DNA of 44,883 bases from Burkholderiaceae bacterium (GTDB lineage Bacteria; Pseudomonadota; Gammaproteobacteria; Burkholderiales; Burkholderiaceae_D): contig JAMNXS010000016.1 in NCBI GenBank assembly GCA_023653025.1, positions 1-44,883 on the forward strand, given 5' to 3'. How positions within the stretch are numbered: the first letter of the stretch is position 1; each line of letters opens with the position of its first letter. The translations under genes were made by a program, and so were the position numbers. Positions 22,106 to 31,329 of the stretch are shown here, in pieces. The notes beneath the pieces were generated by a model, which was not told where the DNA came from, made no database searches, and saw only the letters and a list, made by a program, of their open reading frames with translations.

Positions 22106-23068
22106 TCAGCGGGCCGCGTCGGCCCGGTGCAGAATCGTGATGCTGATGCGCCGGTTGCGCGGATCCGCCGGATTGCCCGGAATGTAGGGTGCGGTATCGG
22201 CCACGCCCTCGATTTTCGCGAACCGGCCCTCCGGCAAGCCAGCACTTTCCATGATCCGTCGCGTGCTCTCGGCACGGTCGCCCGATAACGACCAGTTGCT
22301 GCGCACGCCGTCGTCATAGGCGAGGCTGTCGGTGTGCCCGCGCACCGCGACCTTGTTGGGCATGTCAGCCACCGATTTCGCCACTTCCCGGATCAGCGTC
22401 TCCGCGCGGCCCTGCATTTTCGAGGTACCGACGCCGAACATCGAGAAATCGGCCTTGTCGATCACCTCGATGCGCAGGCCTTCCTTCTCGCGGATGAATT
22501 TCACCTGGTCCTTGATCTTGTCGAGCTGCGGGTTGGCCTCGAGCTTGGCCTTGACCTCCTGCTCGAGCTGGTCGAAGTTTTTCTTGTCGGTCTCGGCCGC
22601 GATCTTCTGCCGCTCTTCCTCGGTCAGCTCGCCCGAGTGCATGTCGTTTTTCTCGTCCGGCGAATCGCCCGCATCGCTCTGGGTGCCGGCCGCGCTGCGC
22701 GGCGTTTCGCGCTCGAACAGGCTGGTGCGCTGGCCGGCATACGGCATGCCGTCCGGGTCGAGCACCGATTGTCCGCCCATGATGCCGCCCACGCCCGCGT
22801 TCTTGCTCATGTTGGCAAGGCTGTGCGAGGTGGGCTTGAAGTAATCGGCGATACTTTTACGCTGGTCTTCAGTGGTCGCGCCGAGCAGCCACATCAGCAG
22901 GAAGAAGGCCATCATGGCCGTCATCATGTCCGCCAGCGCGATCTTCCACGCGCCGCCGTGCGCGCCCGCGTGATCGCCGTCGATCTTCTTTTTCTTGACG
23001 ATAGGTTCCAGCGCAGGCGCTGCCTGCTCGGGACTGGGGGCGGGTTGGTTGTCGGCGGCTTCGGCCAT
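22106..23068 (-). CDS. motB: Orphan MotB-type stator protein
   Basis: This 320-residue protein has a basic cytosolic N-terminus (KKKKIDGDH), one membrane helix with the critical proton-accepting aspartate (IALADMMTAMMAFFLLMWLL, Asp47), a long periplasmic linker with charged helices, and a C-terminal OmpA-like peptidoglycan-binding domain (VAVRGHTDSLAYDDGVRSNW ... NRRISITILHR). This is the full MotB plan. No motA precedes it; upstream is the divergent ggt. MotA is normally encoded directly before MotB, so the cognate MotA must lie elsewhere. Identification as MotB rather than a generic OmpA/MotB protein rests on the ADMMTAMMAFFLLMWL helix. Confidence 0.88.
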   Translation of the reverse strand: MAEAADNQPAPSPEQAAPALEPIVKKKKIDGDHAGAHGGAWKIALADMMTAMMAFFLLMWLLGATTEDQRKSIADYFKPTSHSLANMSKNAGVGGIMGGQSVLDPDGMPYAGQRTSLFERETPRSAAGTQSDAGDSPDEKNDMHSGELTEEERQKIAAETDKKNFDQLEQEVKAKLEANPQLDKIKDQVKFIREKEGLRIEVIDKADFSMFGVGTSKMQGRAETLIREVAKSVADMPNKVAVRGHTDSLAYDDGVRSNWSLSGDRAESTRRIMESAGLPEGRFAKIEGVADTAPYIPGNPADPRNRRISITILHRADAAR

Positions 23069-23144
23069 ACTGGGTTCCTGCGGTGCTTGCTTCAGGGAAT
23101 CGACACGAGCGCGACAAAATCAAGCCTGTACGCATCGCGGCGAC

Positions 23145-23175
23145 CCGGTATGCTATTTCTGCAACATCATACCGG
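23145..23175. repeat. 8-bp inverted repeat between motB and ggt
   Basis: CCGGTATG (23145-23152) and CATACCGG (23168-23175) are exact inverted copies with a 15-nt spacer in the 166-nt divergent region. It could be a regulator site for either gene or a leader hairpin for ggt. I saw no second copy in the window. Confidence 0.5.
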
Positions 23176-23234
23176 ATAGTTTTCCTGAAGGTATCATTTT
23201 GACCCCGACCCTCCCGCTTGCCAAGGCTTCTCCC

Positions 23235-24983
23235 ATGCCCGTTCCGGCGCTGCTCGCGCGCTTCCTTGTCGCCGTCTTTATCGCGCTCGGCCTGTCCGCC
23301 GGGCAGGTGGTGGCGGCTGCGCCGGAGCCGAACCCGGAGGCAGCGACCGGCGTGACCGACAAGGCCCTGGTCGGCGCGCGTCGCCAGATGGCGGTGTCGG
23401 CCAATCCGCTGGCCACCGATGCCGGCCTGCAGATGCTGCGGGCCGGCGGCAGCGCGGTGGATGCGGCCATCGCGATGCAACTGGTGCTCAATCTCGTCGA
23501 GCCGCAATCGTCGGGCATCGGCGGCGGCGCATTCATCGTCGTGTACGACGCCGGTGGCGCCCGCCTGCACACCTTCGACGGGCGCGAGACCGCGCCGGCC
23601 GCCATTCGTCCCGAGCGCTTCCTGCGCGACGGCCAGCCGCTGCCGATGGCGGAAGTCGTCAACAGCGGGCTGTCGGTCGGCACGCCGGGCGTGCTGCGCG
23701 CGCTGGAACTCGCGCACCGGCGGCATGGCCGGCTACGCTGGGACACGCTGTTCGAGCCGGCGATCGCGCTGGCCGAGCAGGGTTTCCCGGTCTCGGCACG
23801 GCTGCATGCGCAGATCGCCGGTAACCGGCAGTTGTTCGCGCAGGAGGCGGCGCGCGCCTATTTCTATCCGGGCGGGGAGGCCGCGCCGGTCGGCCATCTG
23901 CTGAAAAACCCGGCGCTCGCCGATGTCTTCCGTCGCATCTCCAGAGAGGGCGCGCGCGCCTTTTACGAAGGCGAGATCGCGCACGACATCGTGCGCGCGG
24001 TACGGTCGCATGCGCGGCCGGGCGAACTGTCGCCGGAAGACCTCGCAGGCTACCGCGCGATCGAGCGCGAACCGCTGTGTGCTCCCTATCGCGATGTCCA
24101 GCTGTGCGGCATGGGTCCGCCGTCGTCGGGTACGGTGGCCGTGGGCCAGATCCTCGGCATGTTGCGCCAGCACGCGCCGCAGGCCCTGATGCCCGGTTCG
24201 CCCGAGGCTGTCCACTATTTCGCCGAGGCCGGCCGGCTCGCCTTCGCCGATCGCGACCGCTATCTGGGCGACCCGGATTTCGGCAACATACCCGCGGCCG
24301 AGCTGCTCGATGCGCGCTACCTGCACTGGCGCGGCGCGCTGATCGACAGCCGCATCAGCATGGGCACGGCCCGGCCCGGCGATCCGGCGCAGCTGCTGGC
24401 GCGCTTCGGTGACGGCGAGACGGCCGACGTGCCGTCGACCTCGCATCTGGTAGCGGCCGACGCCAGCGGCAATGGCGTGTCGATGACCAGCACCGTCGAG
24501 GCCGAGTTCGGCAGCAAGATCTTCGTGCGCGGGTTCTTGCTCAACAACCAGCTGACGGATTTCTCGCTCAAGCCCGGCGATGCCGACGGGCGGCCGGTGA
24601 TCAATCGCATCGAGCCGGGCAAGCGGCCGCGCAGCGCGATGGCGCCGATGATTGTGCTTCGCGACGGGAAGCTGTTCATGCTCATTGGATCACCGGGCGG
24701 AAGTTCGATCATCAACTTCGTCGCAAAGACATTGATCGCAGTGATCGATTGGCGAATGGATTTGCAGCAGGCGATTGCCTTGCCGAATATGGGCAGTCGC
24801 AACCGCGACACCGAGCTCGAGCGTGGTACTGTGCTCGAGGCGCTACAGCAGGACTTGCGGCGCAGGGGGCATCGCGTCAACATCATGCCTTTGCCAAGCG
24901 GCGTGCACGCGATCATGGTGACGCGCGACGGACTGCTCGGCGGCGCCGATCCGCGCCGCGAGGGCAAGGCAGCAGGCGACTGA
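23235..24983 (+). CDS. ggt: Periplasmic gamma-glutamyltranspeptidase
   Basis: This 582-residue precursor has a signal peptide (LLARFLVAVFIALGLSAGQV) and the two-subunit GGT architecture: a large subunit with SGIGGGAFIVVYDAG and FDGRETAPA, and a small subunit beginning at the autocleavage Thr402 (STSHLVAADASGNGVSMTST), followed by FLLNNQLTDFS and SPGGSSIINF. The enzyme splits glutathione and other gamma-glutamyl compounds, releasing glutamate. The ATG at 23235 gives a normal signal peptide with AAGG nine bases before it. It is followed 26 nt later by gltI, suggesting joint use with the ABC importer. Confidence 0.94.
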   Translation: MPVPALLARFLVAVFIALGLSAGQVVAAAPEPNPEAATGVTDKALVGARRQMAVSANPLATDAGLQMLRAGGSAVDAAIAMQLVLNLVEPQSSGIGGGAFIVVYDAGGARLHTFDGRETAPAAIRPERFLRDGQPLPMAEVVNSGLSVGTPGVLRALELAHRRHGRLRWDTLFEPAIALAEQGFPVSARLHAQIAGNRQLFAQEAARAYFYPGGEAAPVGHLLKNPALADVFRRISREGARAFYEGEIAHDIVRAVRSHARPGELSPEDLAGYRAIEREPLCAPYRDVQLCGMGPPSSGTVAVGQILGMLRQHAPQALMPGSPEAVHYFAEAGRLAFADRDRYLGDPDFGNIPAAELLDARYLHWRGALIDSRISMGTARPGDPAQLLARFGDGETADVPSTSHLVAADASGNGVSMTSTVEAEFGSKIFVRGFLLNNQLTDFSLKPGDADGRPVINRIEPGKRPRSAMAPMIVLRDGKLFMLIGSPGGSSIINFVAKTLIAVIDWRMDLQQAIALPNMGSRNRDTELERGTVLEALQQDLRRRGHRVNIMPLPSGVHAIMVTRDGLLGGADPRREGKAAGD

Positions 24984-25009
24984 CGCAGGGGCTGCGGCCC
25001 GGGGGAGCG

Positions 25010-25951
25010 ATGGGAGAAATGACAGGCAGCCGGCGCGCGGCGCGCGCGAGTTCGTACCGTGCGCGTGTCGCCGTGCCGGCCGCAGGCCTGATGCTCGCCG
25101 GCCTGATGCTCGCCCCGCTGCCGGCGGCGGCCGACACACTGAAGAAGATCGCCGACAGCGGGCGCATCACGCTCGCCTACCGCGAATCCTCGGTGCCGTT
25201 CAGCTACCTCGGCGGACCGCAGCAGCCGATCGGCTTCGGCGTCGACATCTACGCGCATGTGGTCGATGCCGTGCGGCGTGCCACCGGCCGCCGCGATATC
25301 GCGATCCGCTATCAGGCCGTGACCTCGCAGAACCGCATTCCGCTGGTGGCCAACGGTACCATCGACCTCGAGTGCGGATCGACGTCGAACACCGCCAGCC
25401 GCGCCCGGACGGTGGCCTTCGCCGTCAACTATTTTTACACCGGGCCGCGCCTGCTGGTGAAGGATGGCGCCGGCGTACAGGGATTCGACGACCTCGCCGG
25501 CAAGCCGGTGGCCGTCACCACCGGCACCACGACCATGAAGCTGCTGCGCAAGCTGAACCTCGAACGGCAGTCGGGCATGCAGATCGTCGCCGGCCGCGAC
25601 CATGTCGATTCCTTCCTGCTGGTCGATGCCGGGCGCGCGGTCGCGTTCGCGATGGACGACATCCTGCTGTACGGTCAGGTGCTGAACGCGAAGCGCCCGC
25701 ACGAATGGCGCGTGGTCGGCGAGCCGCTGCAGGTCGAGCCCTATGCCTGCATGCTGCGCAAGGACGATCCGGCGTTCAAGCGGGTGGTCGACGAAGCCAT
25801 CGTCGGCCTGATGCGCTCGGGCGAGTTCGAGCGCATCTACGACAAGTGGTTCCTGTCGCCGATCCCGCCGCGCGGGCGCAGCCTCGGCTTGCCGATGAGC
25901 CCGGCGCTGCGCGAGAACCTGCGCCGCCATTCCGACCGGCCGGCCGGCTGA
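25010..25951 (+). CDS. gltI: Glutamate/aspartate-type ABC transporter periplasmic binding protein
   Basis: This 313-residue protein has a signal peptide (AGLMLAGLMLAPLPAAADT, cleavage after AAA-D) and a bacterial type 3 solute-binding domain starting LKKIADSGRITLAYRESSVP, which matches GltI (glutamate/aspartate binding). Family stretches GFGVDIYAHVVDAV, ECGSTSNTASRARTV and VAFAMDDILLYG are present. The ATG at 25010 follows GGGGAG; a second ATG three codons on is also well placed. It is the binding protein of the importer encoded by the three downstream genes. Confidence 0.92.
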   Translation: MGEMTGSRRAARASSYRARVAVPAAGLMLAGLMLAPLPAAADTLKKIADSGRITLAYRESSVPFSYLGGPQQPIGFGVDIYAHVVDAVRRATGRRDIAIRYQAVTSQNRIPLVANGTIDLECGSTSNTASRARTVAFAVNYFYTGPRLLVKDGAGVQGFDDLAGKPVAVTTGTTTMKLLRKLNLERQSGMQIVAGRDHVDSFLLVDAGRAVAFAMDDILLYGQVLNAKRPHEWRVVGEPLQVEPYACMLRKDDPAFKRVVDEAIVGLMRSGEFERIYDKWFLSPIPPRGRSLGLPMSPALRENLRRHSDRPAG

Positions 25952-25985
25952 CCATGGCCGTCCCCATCCACCACGGAGACCATCC

Positions 25986-26738
25986 ATGACCCTCGACTGG
26001 GACGTGTTCTGCCGCAGCACGACCGGCGGCGGCCTGCTGGCCGGCTGTTTCGGGCAGGGCGGCGAAGCGAGCTATCTGCAGTGGCTGCTGTCGGCCTGGG
26101 GCTGGACCGCGGCAGTCGCCGCGCTCGGCTTCCTGCTGGCGCTCGCGCTCGGTACCGTCGTCGGCACGCTGCGCACGCTGCCGCAGCGGCCGTGGCTGGC
26201 GCGCCCGGCGGCGGGCTGGGTCGAACTGTTCCGCAACATCCCGCTGCTGGTGCAGGTGCTGCTCTGGTATCACGTCGCGCCATTCTTCTTCGCGCCGCTG
26301 AAGGCGCTGCCGTCGTGGCTGCTGGCGGCGACCGCGCTCGGGCTGTTCACGTCGGCGCGCATCGCCGAGCAGGTACGCGCCGGCATACAGAGCCTGCCGC
26401 GCGGTCAGCGCGACGCCGCGCTCGCGCTCGGTATGGACATGCCGCAGGCGTACCGCCACGTGCTGCTGCCGGTGGCGCTACGCACGATGATCCCCACCAT
26501 TACGTCGGAGGCGATGAGCAGCGTGAAGAACTCGTCGGTTGCCTTCGCCGTCTCGGTCGCCGAACTGACCCAGTTCGCGATGCAGGCGCAGGAGGAGACC
26601 TCGCGCGGCATCGAGATCTATCTCGCGGTGACGCTGCTGTACGCGGCGACCGCCTTTGCGGTCAACCGGCTGCTGTCGTCGATCGAGGCCGGGCTGCGCG
26701 TGCCGGGCGTGGGCGCGGCTGCGCGCAGCGGGAGCTAA
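25986..26738 (+). CDS. gltJ: Glutamate/aspartate-type ABC transporter permease (GltJ)
   Basis: This 250-residue permease begins MTLDWDVFCRSTTGGGLLAG, has five to six membrane helices and the ABC permease EAA loop (ALALGMDMPQAYRHVLLPVALR). The W-V-E-L-FRNIPLLVQ motif is that of the HisMQ/GltJK subfamily for polar amino acids. It is 34 nt after gltI and is followed 2 nt after its stop by the second permease gene. Confidence 0.92.
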   Translation: MTLDWDVFCRSTTGGGLLAGCFGQGGEASYLQWLLSAWGWTAAVAALGFLLALALGTVVGTLRTLPQRPWLARPAAGWVELFRNIPLLVQVLLWYHVAPFFFAPLKALPSWLLAATALGLFTSARIAEQVRAGIQSLPRGQRDAALALGMDMPQAYRHVLLPVALRTMIPTITSEAMSSVKNSSVAFAVSVAELTQFAMQAQEETSRGIEIYLAVTLLYAATAFAVNRLLSSIEAGLRVPGVGAAARSGS

Positions 26739-26740
26739 GC

Positions 26741-27406
26741 ATGGATCTCGACTTCGGCTTTTTCAGCATCGACCTGATGCAGCGCTATGTGCTGGGCGGG
26801 CTGGCGTTCAGCGTGCAGCTGACGGTCATCGCCGCCACCGGCGGCCTGCTGCTCGGCTGCCTGCTGGCTTTGGCGCGGCTGTCACCGCGGCGCTGGCTGG
26901 CCGTGCCGGCGGCGCTGTACGTGAACACGATGCGCTCGGTGCCGCTGGTGATGGTGATCCTGTGGTTTTTCCTGCTGATGCCCTTCGTCGTCGGCCGGCC
27001 GATCGGCGCCGAGCTGTCGGCGACCGTCACGTTCGTGGCGTTCGAGGCGGCCTTCTTCTGCGAGATCGTGCGCTCGGGCATACAGGCGATACCGCGCGGC
27101 CAGTCGCATGCCGGGCTGGCGTTGGGGATGAGCGGGGCGCAGACCCTGCGCCTCGTGGTGCTGCCGCAGGCGCTGCGCAACATGCTGCCGGTGCTGCTGA
27201 CGCAGGTAATCGTGCTGTTCCAGGATACCTCGCTGGTCTATGCGATCGGCGCCTACGATCTGCTCAAGGGCTTCGACGTGGCCGGCAAGATCCTCGGCCG
27301 CCCGATCGAGGCCTATGTCGGCGCGGCCCTCGTGTACTTGTTGATCTGCAGCGCGCTGTCGCGGCTGGCGGCGCGCCTGCAGCGCCGGGTCGCCATCTTG
27401 CGCTGA
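26741..27406 (+). CDS. gltK: Glutamate/aspartate-type ABC transporter permease (GltK)
   Basis: This 221-residue permease begins [20 protein letters not shown] and contains [20 protein letters not shown] and the EAA loop [20 protein letters not shown]. It pairs with GltJ to form the membrane channel. The ATG at 26741 follows GGAG in the end of gltJ, indicating coupled translation; longer in-frame extension through gltJ is shadow sequence. Confidence 0.92.
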   Translation: MDLDFGFFSIDLMQRYVLGGLAFSVQLTVIAATGGLLLGCLLALARLSPRRWLAVPAALYVNTMRSVPLVMVILWFFLLMPFVVGRPIGAELSATVTFVAFEAAFFCEIVRSGIQAIPRGQSHAGLALGMSGAQTLRLVVLPQALRNMLPVLLTQVIVLFQDTSLVYAIGAYDLLKGFDVAGKILGRPIEAYVGAALVYLLICSALSRLAARLQRRVAILR

Positions 27407-27419
27407 CCTGACGGAGACG

Positions 27420-28157
27420 ATGATGATATCGATAAAGAACGTATCGAAATGGTATGGCGACTTTCAGGTGCTGGCCGACTGCTCCGCCGAGGTGAGGCAG
27501 GGCGAGGTGGTCGTCGTCTGCGGCCCGTCGGGCTCCGGCAAGTCGACGCTGATCAAGACCGTCAATGCGCTCGAGCCTTTCCAGCGCGGTGAATTGTTCG
27601 TCGATGGCATGCCGGTACACGACCGCGCCACGTCGCTGCCCGCGCTGCGCGCTCGGGTCGGCATGGTGTTCCAGCATTTCGAGCTGTTTCCGCATCTGTC
27701 GGTGATGCAGAACCTGACGCTGGCGCAGGTCAGGGTGCTCGGCCGCCACCAGGCCGACGCCGTCCTGCGCGGCTCGGCGCTGCTCGAGCGGGTCGGGCTG
27801 GCCGCGCAGCGGGACAAGTTCCCCGCGCAGCTGTCCGGCGGCCAGCAGCAGCGCGTGGCGATTGCGCGCGCGCTGGCCATGGATCCGGTGGTGATGCTGT
27901 TCGACGAGCCGACCTCGGCGCTCGACCCGGAGATGGTGGGCGAGGTGCTCGAGGTGATGGTGCAGCTGGCCGACGAGGGGATGACGATGATGTGCGTGAC
28001 CCACGAAATGGGCTTCGCACGCCGGGTCGCCGACCGCGTGATCTTCATGGACCAGGGCCGCATCCTCGAGGATTGCAGCAGCGCAGAGTTTTTCGGCGAC
28101 GCGAAGGCCCGGGTACCGCGGGCGCAGGAGTTTTTGGCGCGAGTGCTCGCGCATTGA
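27420..28157 (+). CDS. gltL: Polar amino-acid ABC transporter ATPase (GltL/GlnQ)
   Basis: This 245-residue ATPase has Walker [10 protein letters not shown], the Q-loop region [17 protein letters not shown], signature [16 protein letters not shown], Walker [21 protein letters not shown] and the H-loop VTHEMGF. These sequences are those of the GlnQ/GltL subfamily. It energises the GltJK channel. The gene starts with tandem ATG codons (27420 and 27423) after GGAG, 13 nt downstream of gltK. A large palindromic repeat array follows. Confidence 0.95.
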   Translation: MMISIKNVSKWYGDFQVLADCSAEVRQGEVVVVCGPSGSGKSTLIKTVNALEPFQRGELFVDGMPVHDRATSLPALRARVGMVFQHFELFPHLSVMQNLTLAQVRVLGRHQADAVLRGSALLERVGLAAQRDKFPAQLSGGQQQRVAIARALAMDPVVMLFDEPTSALDPEMVGEVLEVMVQLADEGMTMMCVTHEMGFARRVADRVIFMDQGRILEDCSSAEFFGDAKARVPRAQEFLARVLAH

Positions 28158-28162
28158 GCGGG

Positions 28163-28483
28163 GGTGGCGGGTTTCGCCTTCGGCGCTATCCGCCCTGCGG
28201 GCTGGCGTGGTGAACTGAGGTGGCGGATTTCGCCTTCGGCTCTATCCGCCCTGCGGGCTGGCGTGGTGAACTAAGGTGGCGGATTTCGCCTCCGGCTCTA
28301 TCCGCCCCACGGGCTGGCGTGGTGAACTGAGGTGGCGGATTTCGCCTCCGGCTCTATCCGCCCTACGAGCCTCGCCGTTTGGTTCGTGATTGGTAGGGCG
28401 GATAGAGCGCAGCGAAATCCGCCACCCCACCATTTGATTCGGCGTGATCCGTAGGGCGGATAGAGCGCAGCGAAATCCGCCAT
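28163..28483. repeat. Repeat array: four 56-bp tandem units plus two inverted copies
   Basis: Units starting at 28163, 28219, 28275 and 28331 repeat with an exact 56-bp period: each has GGTGGCGGATTTCGCC, TCTATCCGCCCT and the spacer GGGCTGGCGTGGTGAACT. Two inverted copies follow at about 28393-28425 and 28451-28483 (GTAGGGCGGATAGAGCGCAG then CGAAATCCGCC). The same sequence family as 228-319. It fills the 339-nt gap between convergent gltL and kup; I see no gene in it. Confidence 0.92.
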
Positions 28484-28496
28484 CAGACCAGCGCCG

Positions 28497-30437
28497 CTAG
28501 ATCTCGATCTTCGTCCCCAACTCCACCACGCGGTTGGGCGGTATGCGGAAAAAATCCGATGGCTTGGCCGCATTTTGCATCATCCAGCCGAACAGCCGCT
28601 CGCGCCAGATGGCCATCCCCGGCAGCTTGCTCGGCACGACGGTGTCGCGCGCAAGGAAGAACGAGGTGTCGGACAGTTCGAGCTTCAGGCCGTGCTGCTG
28701 CTCGAGCAGGGTCAGCACCTGGTTGATGTCCGGCGTTTCCTTGAAGCCGTGGACTGCGCGCACGACATAGCAGTCGCCGCCCAGTTCGCTCAGCGTCAGC
28801 CGCTCCTCGTCGCGTACATACGGCACATCCCAGATCGACAGCTTCAGGAACAGCACCCGCTGGTGCAGCACGCGGTTATGCTTCAGGTTATGCAGCAGCG
28901 CGACCGGCACATAATCGATATGCGCAGTAAGAAAGACCGCCGTGCCGTCGACGCGATGCGGCGGATGCGCCAGCAGCGCCTGCATGAAGTCGGGCAGGCG
29001 GATCGAGTCGCTGACGACGCGTTCGCGCAGCAGCTTGCGCCCCTTGTACCAGGTCGTGATGAACAGGAAGCAGATCGCGCCCAGCATCAGCGGGTACCAG
29101 CCGCCATCTTTCACCTTGATCACGTTCGCCGTCCAGAACGAGAAATCGATCGCGAAGAAAATCGCGGCCAGCAGCACGACCAGCGCCGGCCGGATCTTCC
29201 ACTCGGCGACCATCACCACGGCCAGCAGGCTGGTCGTGATCATCATCGTGGTCGTCACCGAGATGCCATAGGCGGCGGCCAGGTTGCCCGACTCGCGGAA
29301 CTCGATGACCGTGATGATCACCAGCGCCAGCAGCGCCCAGTTCACCGTCGGCATGTAGATCTGGCCGCGCTCGGTGTCGGATGTGTGCTGGATGTGCATG
29401 CGCGGCAGGAAGCCGAGCAGGATGCCCTGGCTGGCCAGCGAGAAGGCGCCCGAGATCACTGCCTGCGAGGCAATGACGGTGGCTAGCGTGGCAAGCCCGA
29501 TCATCGGCCACAATGCCCACCCCGGCAGCATCAAGAAAAAGGGATTGGTCGCTGCCGCCGGATTCGACAGCATCAGCGCGCCCTGGCCGAAGTAGTTGAT
29601 CAGCAGCGCCGGCAGGGCGACCAGCAGCCAGGCCAGCCGCACCGGACGACGTCCGAAGTGGCCCATGTCGAGGTACAGCGCCTCGACGCCGGTGACGACC
29701 AGCACCACCGAGCCCATGACGATGTAGGCCTGCAGCGTATGCTCGGCGATGAACGCGACCGCATATCCTGGATGGATCGCCTGCAGGATGGTCGGGTTCT
29801 GCAGCGTGCTCGAAAGCCCGAACGCGGCCAGCGCGAGGAACCACAGCACCATTATCGGCCCGAAGAAGCGGCCGACGGCCGCCGTGCCGTAACGCTGGAT
29901 GGCGAACAGGGCGACCAGGATGACGAGGGTGATCGGGATCACGAAGCGCTTCAGGTCGGGACTGATCACCTCCAGCCCCTCGACAGCCGACAGCACCGAG
30001 ATCGCCGGCGTGATCACCGACTCGCCCAGCAGCATGCAGGCACCCAGCGCACCGAGCATCAGCAGCACCGTATACCGGCGGCGCTCGCTGCGCGCCGAGC
30101 GAAGCGCCAGCGCCATCAGCGACAGCACGCCGCCTTCGCCATTGTTGTCGGCGCGCAGCACGAACACCACGTACTTGAACGTCACCACCAGCAGCAGCGC
30201 CCAGAAAATCATCGACAGGATGCCGAGTACCGCGGCCGGCGAAAAAGGAATACCGTGTTCGGCGCTGAAGCACTCCTTCAACGCATACAGCGGGCTGGTG
30301 CCGATGTCGCCGAACACGATGCCGACGGCCGCCAGCACCAGCGCCGCCGTCGATGCCTGCGAGTGTTTACCGGGACCGGTGACGGCCACCGGCCGCATCA
30401 CCGACGATTGCGAGAATTCGGGATTACTGATCGACAC
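28497..30437 (-). CDS. kup: Kup-family potassium transporter
   Basis: This 646-residue inner-membrane K+ uptake protein starts at a GTG (30435-30437) preceded by AGGAA. The first helix region [20 protein letters not shown] and the next, [20 protein letters not shown], are diagnostic for Kup/HAK/KT transporters, followed by about twelve hydrophobic segments and a cytosolic C-terminal domain of about 200 residues with [20 protein letters not shown]. Length fits (about 620-650). A perfect TATAAT on the minus strand at 30543-30548 could be its promoter -10, though no good -35 was seen. It converges on gltL across the repeat array. Confidence 0.95.
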   Translation of the reverse strand: MSISNPEFSQSSVMRPVAVTGPGKHSQASTAALVLAAVGIVFGDIGTSPLYALKECFSAEHGIPFSPAAVLGILSMIFWALLLVVTFKYVVFVLRADNNGEGGVLSLMALALRSARSERRRYTVLLMLGALGACMLLGESVITPAISVLSAVEGLEVISPDLKRFVIPITLVILVALFAIQRYGTAAVGRFFGPIMVLWFLALAAFGLSSTLQNPTILQAIHPGYAVAFIAEHTLQAYIVMGSVVLVVTGVEALYLDMGHFGRRPVRLAWLLVALPALLINYFGQGALMLSNPAAATNPFFLMLPGWALWPMIGLATLATVIASQAVISGAFSLASQGILLGFLPRMHIQHTSDTERGQIYMPTVNWALLALVIITVIEFRESGNLAAAYGISVTTTMMITTSLLAVVMVAEWKIRPALVVLLAAIFFAIDFSFWTANVIKVKDGGWYPLMLGAICFLFITTWYKGRKLLRERVVSDSIRLPDFMQALLAHPPHRVDGTAVFLTAHIDYVPVALLHNLKHNRVLHQRVLFLKLSIWDVPYVRDEERLTLSELGGDCYVVRAVHGFKETPDINQVLTLLEQQHGLKLELSDTSFFLARDTVVPSKLPGMAIWRERLFGWMMQNAAKPSDFFRIPPNRVVELGTKIEI

Positions 30438-30710
30438 GAAACATTCCTGGTTGGGGTGGCGGCGCGCGCGTCAGGACCGTTGGAAGCGGCAGCGACTCGT
30501 CGGTTCACGGTTGTCCTGTCGCCAGCAACCTGCGCCGGCGCGATTATATCGCCCGTCACCTTGCCCGAACGCATGAACAGCGGAGTCATGCCGACCTCAG
30601 CTTATCAAACCGGCATCATGTGCGCGCGAGCGGTCAGCAGGGTTTGCGTTGCCACCGTAGAATCCTTCGACCGCACCAGTCCGTGCCGACACCCGATCCC
30701 GGAGTCTTCC

Positions 30711-31166
30711 ATGAACAGAATTGCCATCGCTACCGCGCTCGCGCTAGTCGCAGCCTTCGGCACCGGCCCTGCAGTGGCGGGCGAGACCATGCTGGGCAGC
30801 GGCGTGCTGTCCTGCGAGGCCTATCTCGAGGCAGAGGAAACGGCCAAGCTGTCGAGCGAGAGCTGGGTGCTTGGCTTTCTCAGCTCTTCCAACCTGCGGG
30901 CCCGCAATCTCGATTTGCTGGTCAACATGGACAACGGCACCGTGATCGACGCCATCGAAACCTATTGCAGCCGTCATCCGTCGGACACGATGGCGGACGC
31001 CGCCGTCGGCCTGCTCAAAAGCCTCGTCGCCAGCGCCGACGGCGATTGCAGCAGCGCATCCGGCATGCGCCAGGCCAGCCTGCTCAGCCTGTGCAACATT
31101 CCCGGCGCAGCGCACGGCTCCGAGGAGTCGGCGAACTGGGAGATGCGCACGCCGGGGGCGGAGTGA
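30711..31166 (+). CDS. Small secreted Rap1a-like protein
   Basis: This 151-residue protein has a signal peptide (MNRIAIATALALVAAFGTGP, cleavage near AVA-G) and a domain with four to five cysteines and the pattern W.LGFLSS.N, D..NGTVIDAIETYCSRHPSD and AAVGLLKSL. This resembles Rap1a/Tai-type small periplasmic proteins (some are immunity proteins of type VI effectors), but no effector gene or T6SS component is nearby, so an immunity role is not supported. The frame extends far upstream as antisense shadow of kup; the ATG at 30711 is fixed by the signal peptide. Confidence 0.6.
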   Translation: MNRIAIATALALVAAFGTGPAVAGETMLGSGVLSCEAYLEAEETAKLSSESWVLGFLSSSNLRARNLDLLVNMDNGTVIDAIETYCSRHPSDTMADAAVGLLKSLVASADGDCSSASGMRQASLLSLCNIPGAAHGSEESANWEMRTPGAE

Positions 31167-31329
31167 ACATTCCACGAGGCAATAAACATTGCCCACCTGA
31201 AAAAGAATGTTGAAGACGATCCGATTTCGATCAGAGTTGTTCCAAGAATCAATACCTTCGTTCTAATTTCGACAAGCGCCCATGGGATAATGGTCAGCCT
31301 CGACCGACTCTCTGATGCAGGACGCCGCC

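Noticed and set aside
22849-22858. Third copy of the CGATACTTT half-site (in motB)
   Set aside because: It lies within coding sequence and has no GTATC partner 27 nt away.
28163-28483. CRISPR array
   Set aside because: The units are themselves palindromic, the spacers between arms are also repeated, two copies are inverted, and no cas gene is present.
29658-30710. Long plus-strand frame upstream of the Rap1a-like protein
   Set aside because: It is antisense to kup and has low-complexity His/Arg/Gln composition; the real gene starts at the signal peptide at 30711.
30711-31166. T6SS immunity protein
   Set aside because: The fold pattern fits Rap1a/Tai, but there is no effector or secretion gene beside it, so the role is not claimed.
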